Shown here: in pieces, positions 7,537 to 16,217 of the stretch
Numbering within the stretch: position 1 is the stretch's first letter
Layout: each line of letters begins with the position of its first letter
NCBI RefSeq assembly: GCF_000359125.1
Contig: NZ_CAAF010000060.1
Span: 1 to 39,603 of the forward strand
Direction of reading: 5' to 3'
Length of the DNA: 39,603 bases
DNA from: Mesorhizobium sp. STM 4661
Lineage (GTDB): Bacteria; Pseudomonadota; Alphaproteobacteria; Rhizobiales; Rhizobiaceae
Position numbers and translations under genes: made by a program
Notes under the pieces: model-generated
What the model was told of the DNA's origin: nothing
What the model saw: the letters and a program-made list of their open reading frames with translations, nothing else
Database searches by the model: none

Positions 7537-7675
7537 GTGCGTTGAGATTCAGGTCAGGCCGCGCCGAGAATGGTGGTTTCCGAGAACCGGAGCGGAGCGT
7601 ACATTTGGGTACGTGAGCATCGGAAGCGCAGGAAACTGCCGTTCGCAGGCCGGCATCACCTGAATCTCAACGCAC
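7537..7675. repeat. Intergenic palindromic element with 18-bp perfect terminal arms
   Basis: GTGCGTTGAGATTCAGGT at 7537-7554 is exactly complementary to 7658-7675. Inside, GAATGGTGGTTTCC pairs with GGAAACTGCCGTTC if two G-U pairs are allowed, and at the centre GCGTAC faces GTACGT across a short loop. The G-U pairing suggests a folded RNA as well as a DNA palindrome. It resembles the mosaic palindromic repeats scattered between rhizobial genes. One arm ends 1 bp before the pyrG stop codon. Confidence 0.75.
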
Positions 7676-7676
7676 C

Positions 7677-9305
7677 CTAGACCAGCCGGCTCTGCTCCAC
7701 CGCCGCCCCGATGAAGCTGGCGAACAGCGGATGCGGATCGAGCGGCCGGCTTTTCAACTCCGGGTGATACTGCACGCCGATGAACCAGGGGTGGTCGGGA
7801 TATTCGATCGTTTCCGGCAGCACCCCGTCCGGCGACATGCCGGCAAAGACCAAGCCGCAATCCTCGAGCCGCTCCTTGTAGTCGACATTCACCTCGTAGC
7901 GGTGGCGGTGACGCTCGGAAATCTGCGTGTCGCCATAGATGTCGGCGATCTTCGAACCCTTGGCGAGTTCGGCCTGATAGGCGCCGAGCCGCATGGTGCC
8001 GCCGAGGTCGCCGGTCTCCCTGCGCTTCTCCAGCATGTTGCCCTTCAGCCATTCGGTCATCAGGCCGACGACCGGCTCGTCGGTGGGGCCGAATTCCGTC
8101 GACGAAGCGTGCTCGACGCCGGCCAGGGAACGCGCCGCCTCGATGCAGGCCATCTGCATGCCGAAGCAGATGCCGAAATACGGCACCTTTCGCTCGCGGG
8201 CGAACTTCGCCGCCAGGATCTTGCCTTCCGAGCCGCGTTCGCCGAAGCCGCCGGGCACAAGGATGCCATGCACCTTTTCCAGCCAGGGCGTCGGATCTTC
8301 CTTCTCGAAGATCTCGCTTTCGATCCAGTCGAGCCTGACCTTGACGCGGTTGGCCAGCCCGCCATGCGACAGCGCCTCGATGAGCGATTTGTAGGCATCC
8401 TTGAGGCCGGTGTACTTGCCGACGACGGCAATCGTCACCTCGCCTTCCGGGTTATGGATGCGGCTGGACACCGCCTGCCACGGCTCCATACGTGGCTTGG
8501 GCGCCGGATCGATGCCGAAGGCAGCCAGCACTTCCGAATCCAGCCCCTCATTGTGATAGGCCATCGGCACGTCGTAGATATGCGGCACGTCGAGCGCCTG
8601 GATGACCGCGCTTTCCCTGACATTGCAGAACAGCGACAGTTTGCGGCGCTCTTCCTTCGGGATGGGACGGTCGGCGCGGACCAGCAGGATGTCGGGCGCA
8701 ATACCGATGCCGCGCAACTCCTTGACCGAATGCTGGGTCGGCTTGGTCTTCAACTCGCCCGCCGTCGGAATATAGGGCATCAGCGTCAGATGGACGTAGA
8801 CGGCGTTGTTGCGCGGCAGATCGTTGCCGAGCTGGCGGATCGCCTCCAGGAACGGCATCGCCTCGATGTCGCCGACGGTGCCGCCGATCTCGCAGAGCAC
8901 GAAGTCATAGTCGTCATTGCCGTCGAGGACGAAATGCTTGATCTCGTCGGTTACGTGCGGAATGACCTGCACGGTGGCGCCAAGATAGTCGCCGCGCCGC
9001 TCGCGCTCGATGATGTTCTTGTAGATGCGGCCGGTGGTGATGTTGTCCTGCTGGTTGGCCGAGCGGCCGGTGAAGCGCTCATAGTGGCCAAGATCGAGAT
9101 CGGTCTCGGCGCCATCATCGGTGACGAAGACCTCGCCATGCTGGTAAGGCGACATCGTGCCGGGGTCGACATTGAGATAGGGATCGAGCTTCTTGATGCG
9201 CGCGCGATAGCCTCGCGCCTGCAAGAGAGCTCCAAGGGCCGCTGCAGCGATGCCTTTTCCGAGTGAGGAAACCACGCCGCCTGTGATGAATACATATCGC
9301 GCCAT
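7677..9305 (-). CDS. pyrG: CTP synthase (glutamine-hydrolysing)
   Basis: CTP synthase converts UTP to CTP with ATP and glutamine, the last step of pyrimidine nucleotide synthesis. The 542-residue product has the full two-domain form. The synthetase domain opens MARYVFITGGVVSSLGKG with the P-loop-like GGVVSSLGKG and has YLNVDPGTMSPYQHGEVFV. The C-terminal class I glutamine amidotransferase domain has PGGFGERG, the nucleophile Cys in YFGICFGMQMA, and the His/Glu pair in QYHPELKSRP. I chose the ATG at 9305 (MARYVF) because homologues start there; an in-frame ATG at 9314 would add three residues. In many alphaproteobacteria pyrG follows secG; here an L,D-transpeptidase gene with its own terminator lies between. 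Confidence 0.97.
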   Translation of the reverse strand: MARYVFITGGVVSSLGKGIAAAALGALLQARGYRARIKKLDPYLNVDPGTMSPYQHGEVFVTDDGAETDLDLGHYERFTGRSANQQDNITTGRIYKNIIERERRGDYLGATVQVIPHVTDEIKHFVLDGNDDYDFVLCEIGGTVGDIEAMPFLEAIRQLGNDLPRNNAVYVHLTLMPYIPTAGELKTKPTQHSVKELRGIGIAPDILLVRADRPIPKEERRKLSLFCNVRESAVIQALDVPHIYDVPMAYHNEGLDSEVLAAFGIDPAPKPRMEPWQAVSSRIHNPEGEVTIAVVGKYTGLKDAYKSLIEALSHGGLANRVKVRLDWIESEIFEKEDPTPWLEKVHGILVPGGFGERGSEGKILAAKFARERKVPYFGICFGMQMACIEAARSLAGVEHASSTEFGPTDEPVVGLMTEWLKGNMLEKRRETGDLGGTMRLGAYQAELAKGSKIADIYGDTQISERHRHRYEVNVDYKERLEDCGLVFAGMSPDGVLPETIEYPDHPWFIGVQYHPELKSRPLDPHPLFASFIGAAVEQSRLV

Positions 9306-9397
9306 GGGAGTCATCGCTTAACGCGGCCGAATTGATTCCGCCAGAGAAAAAACCGCCGCGAAGGCTTTTTCCCAAGAAGGCGCTCTGGTGATGGATG

Positions 9398-9433
9398 AGC
9401 AAAAACAAAAAGGGCCGGCGAGGCCGGCCCTTT
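9398..9433 (-). terminator. Rho-independent terminator after the L,D-transpeptidase gene
   Basis: The stem AAAGGGCCGGC / GCCGGCCCTTT (9409-9433, 3-base loop) is followed on the minus strand by TTTGTTTTTGCT. It lies 21 bp past the stop codon of the L,D-transpeptidase gene and separates that gene from pyrG. Confidence 0.9.
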
Positions 9434-9453
9434 CGGCAGTATCGGTCAGAACG

Positions 9454-10587
9454 TCAGATGATGACGACCTTGGTGCCTATTTTCACCCGGCGGTAAAGGT
9501 CCATGACGTGCTCGTTGATCATGCGGTAGCAGCCATTGGAGGCGCTGGTTCCGATCGACTGCGGCGCGATGGTGCCGTGAATGCGCAGATAGGTGTCCTT
9601 CTTGCCGTCATAGAGATAGATGGCGCGCGCGCCGAGCGGATTTTCGCCGCCGCCGGGCATGCCGTCCTTGTACTGGCCGTATTGCTTGGGCTCGCGCTTC
9701 TGCATGTCGAGCGTCGGGATCCAGCGCGGCCATTCCTGCTTGTCGCCAACGGCAACCGTGCCCTTGAACTGCAGGCCTTCACGGCCGACCGCGATCGCGT
9801 AGCGGCGGGCAGTCGACGACGATTCGACGAGATAGAGGCGACGCGCGCTGGTATCGATGACGATGGTGCCCGGATTGTAGCCGGAGAACTCGACTTCCTG
9901 AGGCACGAATTCCGGCTTTACCTTGAACTGCCGCTTGGCTTCCTTCCTTTCGAGTGCGGCGTCGAGGGCGCGCGTCTCGGGGAGCAGCGACATGGAGGAA
10001 GACGAGGACGTGCCGCCGAACAGGCCGGCGAAGAGCCCGACGCTCCGCGGTTTCTGCCCGACCGCCTCGCTGCGCAATTCGCCGTTGTTGCCGGTCAGCG
10101 CGACATTCATCGCCTCGGCCGGAAGTGGTTCCGCCGACTGGATCGGCGCGATCGGCTGAACCGGTTCGATGATTTTGACGGTCCTCTTCTTGGCTGACTT
10201 GGCGTCAGCCACCTTGGTCGCTGCGGCCGGCTGCGCCTTCTGGCCCTTCTTGGCAAGGAACGCCTGCCGTTCCACGTCGGCCTTGGCTTTGGCCGCCTCG
10301 CGCATCGCCAGCTTCCTGGCCTCGATCGCCCTGGCGCGAGCGGCCTCCTTGTCGGCCGCGATCTTGGCTTCGATCTTGCTGATCTGGGCAAGGTCGTCCG
10401 GCGTCGGGTTTTTCTTCTTCTTGAGAAGTCTCAGTTGTGCCGCGTCGCTTTTGGCGGCGACGTTGACGACGTCGGTTGTTACTGCGGCTCTGGAGGCCGA
10501 ATTGCCCGCCGGCATGGCCGCGTAAGCGGGCGTGCTAAGGCCGAGCACGGCACAAAGGCCGGCTAAAATGAAGCTGCGAAGCTGCAT
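9454..10587 (-). CDS. L,D-transpeptidase (YkuD family), periplasmic
   Basis: The product has 377 residues. A signal peptide is clear (MQLRSFILAGLCAVLGLSTPAYAA, cleaved near AYA-A). A long Ala/Lys/Glu-rich stretch follows (about 45-125), probably a coiled coil or wall-spanning spacer, then a low-complexity linker with a Ser run. The C-terminal YkuD catalytic domain (about 255-377) has TIVIDTSARRLYLVE, IPTLDM, YLRIHGT and the active site SIGTSASNGCYRM with catalytic His and Cys. Such enzymes make 3-3 crosslinks in peptidoglycan or attach proteins to it. I chose the ATG at 10587 because it begins the signal peptide; a longer upstream frame exists but adds an unlikely Arg-rich leader. It lies between secG and pyrG. 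Confidence 0.9.
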   Translation of the reverse strand: MQLRSFILAGLCAVLGLSTPAYAAMPAGNSASRAAVTTDVVNVAAKSDAAQLRLLKKKKNPTPDDLAQISKIEAKIAADKEAARARAIEARKLAMREAAKAKADVERQAFLAKKGQKAQPAAATKVADAKSAKKRTVKIIEPVQPIAPIQSAEPLPAEAMNVALTGNNGELRSEAVGQKPRSVGLFAGLFGGTSSSSSMSLLPETRALDAALERKEAKRQFKVKPEFVPQEVEFSGYNPGTIVIDTSARRLYLVESSSTARRYAIAVGREGLQFKGTVAVGDKQEWPRWIPTLDMQKREPKQYGQYKDGMPGGGENPLGARAIYLYDGKKDTYLRIHGTIAPQSIGTSASNGCYRMINEHVMDLYRRVKIGTKVVII

Positions 10588-10799
10588 GGCGAAGATCCGA
10601 TCGTTCAATGCTTGTTGCCCACGGCGTCGCCCGGCGTCCCCCAAGGACGCCGAAAGTGCCGCGCGCAATCTATAATCGATTAGCCGGAGTCGCCTCAAGC
10701 GCGCCGTCGTGCCGCGCCCGGTCGATTCTTCGTGATCGTGCAGCATTTGCCGCGACTGTGTTCAAACAACAACAGATCGCGGCGCCGGACGCTTACCAG

Positions 10800-11246
10800 T
10801 TACTGGTTTGGAACCTGCGGCGTGACCGGCAAGGTGACGCCGTTCGTGGCCGGCGGCGTGGTCGAACCCGCCGCGGGCGGCGGAGCCGGAGCGGTCGCCG
10901 GGGGCGTTGCCGCGGCATCATTGCCGGAAGGCGGTGTCGGCGCCGTGTTGCCGGGCAATTGGTCGAGCACGCCCTTGCCCGCGCCGTCCGTTGCCGGCAC
11001 GCGGTCGAGAATGTCGATCGGCTTCTCGCCGTAACGGGCGACGATCGACAGTGTCAGCGAGGTGGCGAAGAAAGCCGCCGCCAGGATCGCCGTCGCCCGC
11101 GTCAGCGCGTTGGCGGCGCCGCGCGCGGTCATGAAGCCGGATCCGCCGCCGATGCCGAGGCCGCCGCCTTCGGAGCGCTGCAACAGCACCACGCCGACAA
11201 GAGCGAGCACGACCATGAGGTGGACGACGATCAGTACGGTTTCCAT
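10800..11246 (-). CDS. secG: Preprotein translocase subunit SecG
   Basis: SecG is the small inner-membrane partner of SecYE that eases protein export. The 148-residue product starts METVLIVVHLMVVLALVGVVLLQ (helix 1), has the conserved loop QRSEGGGLGIGGG, and then a second helix (ATAILAAAFFATSLTLSIVA). The tail from about residue 85 is long, rich in Pro, Ala and Thr, and carries no recognised domain; such tails are common in alphaproteobacterial SecG. It lies downstream of tpiA on the same strand after a 178-bp gap, in the tpiA-secG-pyrG order frequent in this class, with the L,D-transpeptidase gene inserted after it. Confidence 0.92.
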   Translation of the reverse strand: METVLIVVHLMVVLALVGVVLLQRSEGGGLGIGGGSGFMTARGAANALTRATAILAAAFFATSLTLSIVARYGEKPIDILDRVPATDGAGKGVLDQLPGNTAPTPPSGNDAAATPPATAPAPPPAAGSTTPPATNGVTLPVTPQVPNQ

Positions 11247-11424
11247 AGTTTATCCTGGCACAGCCTTGCGCGGCCGCAAATACGACCGGTGATTTGGAGG
11301 CGGCTCAATACAATGCTTTGACGGCATTTCCAAGCCCGTGGCCGGAATATGGGAAGCAATGCGCCCCTTGCAACGATTTCCCGCAGCCGCGCCGCCCGCC
11401 CGAGGTCGACGAGAGGTCCGGATA

Positions 11425-12192
11425 TTACGAGATATTCCGATAGGCTTCGGCGATGCCGAGAAAGTCCGCAGCCTTCAAACTGGCGCCGCCGACCAGCGCG
11501 CCGTCGACATTCCTGACGCCGAGCAGTTCGACCGCGTTCGAGGGCTTGACCGAGCCACCATAAAGTATGCGCATCTTCGCCGCGGCACCGCCAAGCTTTT
11601 CCGACAGTTTTTCACGGATATGCGCATGTGCCTCGGCGACATCGGCGGCGGTGGGCGTCAGTCCCGTGCCGATTGCCCATACCGGTTCGTAGGCGATGAT
11701 GGAGTTCGACGCCGTGGCGTTCGGCGGCACCGAGCCGGCGACCTGGCGCGACAGCACATCGAGCGTGGCACCCGCTTCGCGTTCGGCCCTGGTCTCGCCG
11801 ATGCAGACGATGGCCACAAGCCCGGCGCGCCATGCGGCCGACGCCTTGGCCTGAACCGTCGCGTCGTCCTCGCTGCTTTGCTCACGGCATTCGGAATGAC
11901 CGACGATGACGTGGCTGGCGCCGGCATCCTTCAGCATCTCGGCCGAGATACAGCCGGTATAGGCGCCACTTTCCTTGCTGTGGCAATCCTCGCCCCCGGC
12001 CCGGACCGGCGTGCGCGACAAAATCTCCGCGGCATGCGCAAGCAGCGTCGCCGGAACGCAGACCAGCGCTTCGGTCTCCGCATCGAGCCCGCTCATGAAG
12101 CCGTTGCCGATCATCCTGAGTTCGTTGAGCGAGGCGCTGGTGCCGTTCATTTTCCAGTTGCCTGCGACCAGTGGGCGGATTCCTGGCGTCAT
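11425..12192 (-). CDS. tpiA: Triosephosphate isomerase
   Basis: The enzyme interconverts dihydroxyacetone phosphate and glyceraldehyde-3-phosphate in glycolysis and gluconeogenesis. The 255-residue TIM-barrel product has the usual length. Active-site signatures are GNWKMNG (Lys, about residue 13), IVGHSECRE (His, about 97), AYEPVWAIGTG (catalytic Glu, about 170) and the phosphate-binding ILYGGSVKPSN. Nothing is missing. The ATG at 12192 starts MTPGIRPLVAGNWK. The upstream gap toward the divergent ppiD gene is filled by two palindromic repeats, so the promoter must lie close to or within them. Confidence 0.97.
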   Translation of the reverse strand: MTPGIRPLVAGNWKMNGTSASLNELRMIGNGFMSGLDAETEALVCVPATLLAHAAEILSRTPVRAGGEDCHSKESGAYTGCISAEMLKDAGASHVIVGHSECREQSSEDDATVQAKASAAWRAGLVAIVCIGETRAEREAGATLDVLSRQVAGSVPPNATASNSIIAYEPVWAIGTGLTPTAADVAEAHAHIREKLSEKLGGAAAKMRILYGGSVKPSNAVELLGVRNVDGALVGGASLKAADFLGIAEAYRNIS

Positions 12193-12220
12193 TGTTTTGC
12201 TTCTCCGGACGATATTCGGC

Positions 12221-12299
12221 TCTAGTGTGGTGGATTTGAAGTTCCTGCCATTTTGATGGCATCAGCGTTCAGGAACTTCAAATCCAAAACCACACTAGA
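12221..12299. repeat. Palindromic repeat 1 between tpiA and ppiD
   Basis: The arm 12221-12246 pairs with 12271-12299; the two match over 26 bp except for three extra bases in the right arm. An inner hairpin (TGCCAT-TTTG-ATGGCA, 12246-12261) sits near the top. Both ends carry CTAGTGTGG or its complement, a sequence shared with repeat 2, so the two belong to one family of intergenic element. Confidence 0.75.
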
Positions 12300-12312
12300 A
12301 TTCAAATGTTTG

Positions 12313-12388
12313 CTAGTGTGGCTTAGAATCCGAAATTCGCCCACAGCGCTGCTCCAACCCACTGCGAATTTCGGATTCGCCACATTAG
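12313..12388. repeat. Palindromic repeat 2 between tpiA and ppiD
   Basis: The arm 12313-12340 pairs with 12364-12388, with a 3-base bulge and one G-U compatible mismatch. It starts with the same CTAGTGTGG end as repeat 1 but has a different inner arm (GAATCCGAAATTCGC). The rest of the gap, 12389-12499, shows no strong promoter motif that I can name. Confidence 0.7.
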
Positions 12389-12499
12389 CCCTCACTACCA
12401 AAATCAGGCCACAAAGCAATCGACAGTGGGCCGTAAGGGCGCTATTGCGCTTGTTTCAGGAACGGCGCATGCGAGAATGCGCAAAAAACGGAAGTAACC

Positions 12500-14392
12500 A
12501 TGCTTGGTACGTTGAGAAGCGCGGCGGGAACCTGGGTCGCGAAACTGTTGCTGTCTTTGCTGGTGTTGAGTTTCCTCGTCTGGGGCGTCTCCGGGGAGCT
12601 GATGGGCGGTTTCGCCGGCCGCGACGCCGTCATCACGGCCGGAGGCACCAAAGTATCGGTCAACGAATATCGCCTCGCGTATGATCGCCAGATCAGCGTG
12701 ATGTCGCAGCAATTCGGCCAGCGCATCAGCCGCGAGCAGGCGACGGCGCTCGGCATCGACAACCAAGTGCTGGCGCAGCTCGTTTCAGGCGCCGTGCTCG
12801 ACGAGCAGGCCCGCAAGCTCGGGCTCGGCCTCTCGAAGGACCGGTTGGCCGAACTCGCGCGCGAAGACCCGGCGTTCAAGGGGCCCGGGGGCAAGTTCGA
12901 CAGGCGGACCTTCGACTATATGCTGCAACAGGCCGGCATGCGGCCCGAAGACTATCTCAGGAATCGCGCCCAGGTGGCGGTGCGCCAGCAGATCGTCGAG
13001 GCGGTGTCCGACGGTCTCAAAGCCCCGGATGCCTTCTTCAAGGCGGTCGCGCTCTATCGCGGCGAAGACCGCACCATCGACTATTTGCCTCTGCCGAAAT
13101 CGCTGGTCGAGCCGATCGAAGCGCCGTCCGACAGTGCGCTTTCGGCCTATTTCGATGAAAACAAGAAGACCTATGCGGCGCCGGAATACCGCAAATTCTC
13201 CTATGTCAGGCTCGAGCCGCAAGACATTATGGATTTGAGCGCCGTGAGCGACCAGCAAGTCAGCGACGACTACAGCAAGAACAAGGCGCGTTACACCACA
13301 CCGGAACTACGCACCATCGAACAGCTCGTCTTCAAGACGCCTGAAGCCGCCAAGGCCGCGCTCGATTCGCTGCAGACGGGTGCCACCTTCGACAAGATTG
13401 TCGCCGCCGAAGGCAAGACGCCGGCCGACACGCTGCTTGGTACGCTGGCCCGGGACAAGATCGCCGACAAGGCGGTGGCGGATGCGGCGTTCGCGCTCAA
13501 CGTCAATGAAGTCAGCCCGGTCGTACAAGGCGCCTTCGGTCCGGTGCTGCTGCGCGTCACCGAGATCAAACCCGAAGTGGTAAAACCGCTGGCCGAGGTG
13601 TCCGCCGAGACCCGCAAGGATCTAGCGCTGGGCGAGGCAAGCCGCATCCTGCTGGATGTACGAGACAGTTACGACGACACCCGCGCCTCGGGCAGCACGC
13701 TTGCGGAAGCGGCCGCCAAACTGAAGCTCAAGCTCGTCACCATCGACGCGATCGATCGCACCGGCCAGACGCCGGACGCGACCATCGTCAAGGACCTGCC
13801 GGAATCCCCTGAGCTCATCAAGGGCGTCTTCAGCGCCGAGCCGGGCACCGAAAACGACGCCATCACCACAGCCGACAACGGCTTCGTGTTTTACGAGGTG
13901 GCTTCGATCACGCCTGCCCGCGACCGCACGCTGGATGAGGTCCGCCAGAAATTGGTGGCCGACTGGACGGCGGCGGAAACGGCCAAGCGGCTCACCGCAA
14001 AGGCGAACGAGCTGGAAAAGCGTCTCAAGGCCGGCACCACACTCGATGTGATCGCCGGCGAGTTCAAGCTCGAGAAGCAGACCAAGCGCGGCGTCAAGCG
14101 CGAGGCCGACGACGTCGATTTCGGCAAGGAAGGGGCGGCCGCGATGTTCGGCGTCGGCGAAGGCGGAACCGGGCTCATCCCCTCGCCCACCGGCGACGGA
14201 CAGATCCTGTACAAGGTCGCCGAGGTCTTCGAGCCTGCCGGCGCCGACGCCAGCTCCTTGCCGGACGATGTGCAGAAATCCTTCACGTCAGGCATGTCAG
14301 ACGACCTGCTCGACCAGCTGGTGGCGCAGTTGCAGACGCAATACGACGTTCGCATCGACCAGACCGCCGTTGCCCAAGCCCTGACCAGATGA
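12500..14392 (+). CDS. ppiD: Periplasmic folding factor PpiD (peptidyl-prolyl isomerase, SurA-like N-domain)
   Basis: The 630-residue product has the PpiD layout: a single N-terminal membrane anchor (about 15-35, VAKLLLSLLVLSFLVWGVSG), a SurA_N-like helical domain (about 45-190, with QQFGQRISREQATALGI and LVSGAVLDEQARKLGL), a parvulin-type isomerase domain (about 260-360) and a helical C-terminal region. The parvulin domain looks degenerate, as is usual in PpiD, so chaperone activity at the Sec exit is more likely than catalysis. The ATG at 12500 has GGAAG upstream. The gene overlaps trpD by 4 bp (ATGA), so a chaperone and tryptophan genes share a transcript, an order common in alphaproteobacteria. 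Confidence 0.9.
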   Translation: MLGTLRSAAGTWVAKLLLSLLVLSFLVWGVSGELMGGFAGRDAVITAGGTKVSVNEYRLAYDRQISVMSQQFGQRISREQATALGIDNQVLAQLVSGAVLDEQARKLGLGLSKDRLAELAREDPAFKGPGGKFDRRTFDYMLQQAGMRPEDYLRNRAQVAVRQQIVEAVSDGLKAPDAFFKAVALYRGEDRTIDYLPLPKSLVEPIEAPSDSALSAYFDENKKTYAAPEYRKFSYVRLEPQDIMDLSAVSDQQVSDDYSKNKARYTTPELRTIEQLVFKTPEAAKAALDSLQTGATFDKIVAAEGKTPADTLLGTLARDKIADKAVADAAFALNVNEVSPVVQGAFGPVLLRVTEIKPEVVKPLAEVSAETRKDLALGEASRILLDVRDSYDDTRASGSTLAEAAAKLKLKLVTIDAIDRTGQTPDATIVKDLPESPELIKGVFSAEPGTENDAITTADNGFVFYEVASITPARDRTLDEVRQKLVADWTAAETAKRLTAKANELEKRLKAGTTLDVIAGEFKLEKQTKRGVKREADDVDFGKEGAAAMFGVGEGGTGLIPSPTGDGQILYKVAEVFEPAGADASSLPDDVQKSFTSGMSDDLLDQLVAQLQTQYDVRIDQTAVAQALTR

Positions 14393-15399
14393 GCGCGCTG
14401 AAGACCCACATCGCCAAGGTCGCCACCGGAACCGCGCTTTCCTTCGAGGAAGCGCGCGAGGCTTTCGACATCATCATGTCGGGCGATGCCACGCCCGGCC
14501 AGATCGGCGGGTTCCTGATGGCGCTGCGCGTGCGCGGCGAGACGGTGAGCGAGATTTCCGGCGCCGTCGCCACGATGCGCGCCAAGATGCTGCGCGTCGA
14601 CGCGCCCGCTGGCGCCATCGACATCGTCGGCACCGGCGGCGACAATTCGCACTCGGTCAACATCTCGACCGCATCCGCCTTCGTCATCGCCGCCAGCGGC
14701 GTTCCCGTGGCCAAGCATGGCAATCGCGGGCTGTCCTCGCAGACCGGGGCAGCCGATGTGCTGATCGCTCTCGGGGTCAAGATCGACATCCCGCCGGAAA
14801 CGATCGGCCGCTGCATCCATGAGGCCGGAGTCGGCTTCATGTTCGCGCCCGCGCATCATCCGGCGATGAAGCATGTCGGCCCGACCCGTGTCGAGCTCGG
14901 CACGCGCACCATCTTCAACCTGCTTGGGCCGCTGTCCAACCCGGCCGGGGTCAGCAGGCAGATGGTCGGCGTGTTTCTGCCGGAATGGATCATGCCGGTG
15001 GCCGAGACATTGAAGGCGCTCGGCGCCGACCATGCCTGGGTCGCGCATGGCGACGGCTATGACGAAATCACCACCACCGGCGAGACTGAGGTGGCCGAAC
15101 TGGTTGGCGGCGAGATCCGCAGCTTTACGCTGACCCCGGAAGCCGTCGGGCTGAAACGCCGCACCAAGGACGAGCTGCGCGGCGGCGACGCCGCCTACAA
15201 CGCCAAGGCCTTGCGCGACATGCTGGGCGGCGCTGCCGGCGCCTATCGCGACACGGTGCTGATGAATGCCGGCGCCGGGCTGGTGGTGGCGGGCAAGGCA
15301 ACCACGCTCGCCGACGGCATGGCAAGCGCCGCGCAAGCTATCGACAGCGGCCGCGCGCTGAAAGTGCTCGACAGGCTGGTCGCGATTTCGAACGGATAG
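14389..15399 (+). CDS. trpD: Anthranilate phosphoribosyltransferase
   Basis: TrpD joins anthranilate to phosphoribosyl pyrophosphate, the second step of tryptophan synthesis. The 336-residue product has the usual length and the family motifs: the helical N-domain with SGDATPGQIGGFLMALR, the PRPP-binding IVGTGGDNSHSVNIST, KHGNRGLSSQTGAADVLIALG, and FNLLGPLSNPAG. The catalytic and binding residues look intact. It is translationally coupled to ppiD by the ATGA overlap and is followed 3 bp later by trpC. No trpG or trpE is present in the window; in rhizobia these are typically a separate trpE(G) fusion elsewhere. Confidence 0.97.
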   Translation: MSALKTHIAKVATGTALSFEEAREAFDIIMSGDATPGQIGGFLMALRVRGETVSEISGAVATMRAKMLRVDAPAGAIDIVGTGGDNSHSVNISTASAFVIAASGVPVAKHGNRGLSSQTGAADVLIALGVKIDIPPETIGRCIHEAGVGFMFAPAHHPAMKHVGPTRVELGTRTIFNLLGPLSNPAGVSRQMVGVFLPEWIMPVAETLKALGADHAWVAHGDGYDEITTTGETEVAELVGGEIRSFTLTPEAVGLKRRTKDELRGGDAAYNAKALRDMLGGAAGAYRDTVLMNAGAGLVVAGKATTLADGMASAAQAIDSGRALKVLDRLVAISNG

Positions 15400-15402
15400 G
15401 GA

Positions 15403-16215
15403 ATGGCTGATATCCTGCGCAAGATCGAGGCCTACAAGCGCGACGAGATCGCGGCGGCGAAGGTTCGCGTGCCGCTGGCCGAGATCAAGGCACGGGCGAA
15501 GGATGCCGCCGCGCCGCGCGGCTTTCTCGCGGCGCTTGAAGCCAGGCGCAAATCCGGCGCTTTCGCCCTGATCGCCGAGATCAAGAAGGCGAGCCCTTCC
15601 AAGGGCCTGATCCGCGCCGATTTCGACCCGCCTGCACTCGCCAAGGCCTATGCGGCAGGTGGTGCTTCCTGCCTTTCGGTGCTGACCGACGCGCCGTCCT
15701 TCCAGGGCGCGCCCGAATTTCTGACCAAGGCGCGCAACGCCGTGGCTTTGCCAGCGCTCCGCAAGGATTTTCTGTTCGATCCGTACCAAGTTTACGAGGC
15801 GCGAGCCTGGGGCGCGGACGCTATCCTCATCATCATGGCCAGCGTCGATGACGCCATGGCCAGCGAACTCGAATCGACGGCTTTCGAGCTCGGCATGGAG
15901 GCGCTGGTCGAAGTGCATGACGAAGCCGAGATGGAGCGGGCGCTGAAACTGTCGTCGCGGCTGATCGGCATCAACAACCGCAATCTCAGGACGTTCGAAA
16001 CCAGCATCGAGACCTCTGAGCGGCTGGCCGCAATGGTGCCGGCCGATCGGCTGCTGGTCAGCGAGAGCGGTATCTTTTCACATGACGACTGCCGCCGGCT
16101 GGAAAAGAGCGGCATCGGCACTTTCCTTGTCGGCGAGAGCCTGATGCGGCAACAGGACGTGGCCGCTGCGACACGCTCGCTGTTGACCGGCAAGGCACCG
16201 GCCGAGGCGGTCTGA
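15403..16215 (+). CDS. trpC: Indole-3-glycerol-phosphate synthase
   Basis: TrpC closes the indole ring from carboxyphenylaminodeoxyribulose phosphate. The 270-residue TIM-barrel product opens MADILRKIEAYKRDEI and has the family signature ALIAEIKKASPSKGLIRADFD with the catalytic Lys and Ser, then LRKDFLFDPYQVYEARAWGADAILLI-like strand (ILIIMAS), GINNRNLRTFE, and LVSESGIFSH. All motifs are intact. The start is 3 bp after the trpD stop with GGGA just before the ATG. trpF is not fused and not in the window. The moaC gene starts 2 bp after the stop. Confidence 0.97.
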   Translation: MADILRKIEAYKRDEIAAAKVRVPLAEIKARAKDAAAPRGFLAALEARRKSGAFALIAEIKKASPSKGLIRADFDPPALAKAYAAGGASCLSVLTDAPSFQGAPEFLTKARNAVALPALRKDFLFDPYQVYEARAWGADAILIIMASVDDAMASELESTAFELGMEALVEVHDEAEMERALKLSSRLIGINNRNLRTFETSIETSERLAAMVPADRLLVSESGIFSHDDCRRLEKSGIGTFLVGESLMRQQDVAAATRSLLTGKAPAEAV

Positions 16216-16217
16216 CA

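Noticed and set aside
7731..9266. A 511-codon plus-strand open frame opposite pyrG
   Set aside because: It is fully antisense to a well-conserved CTP synthase. Its composition (rich in His, Arg, Asp) is that of a GC-driven shadow frame and it matches no family.
13891..15918. A 675-codon minus-strand open frame opposite ppiD, trpD and trpC
   Set aside because: It spans three conserved genes on the other strand and shows the His/Arg/Gly-rich composition of an antisense frame.
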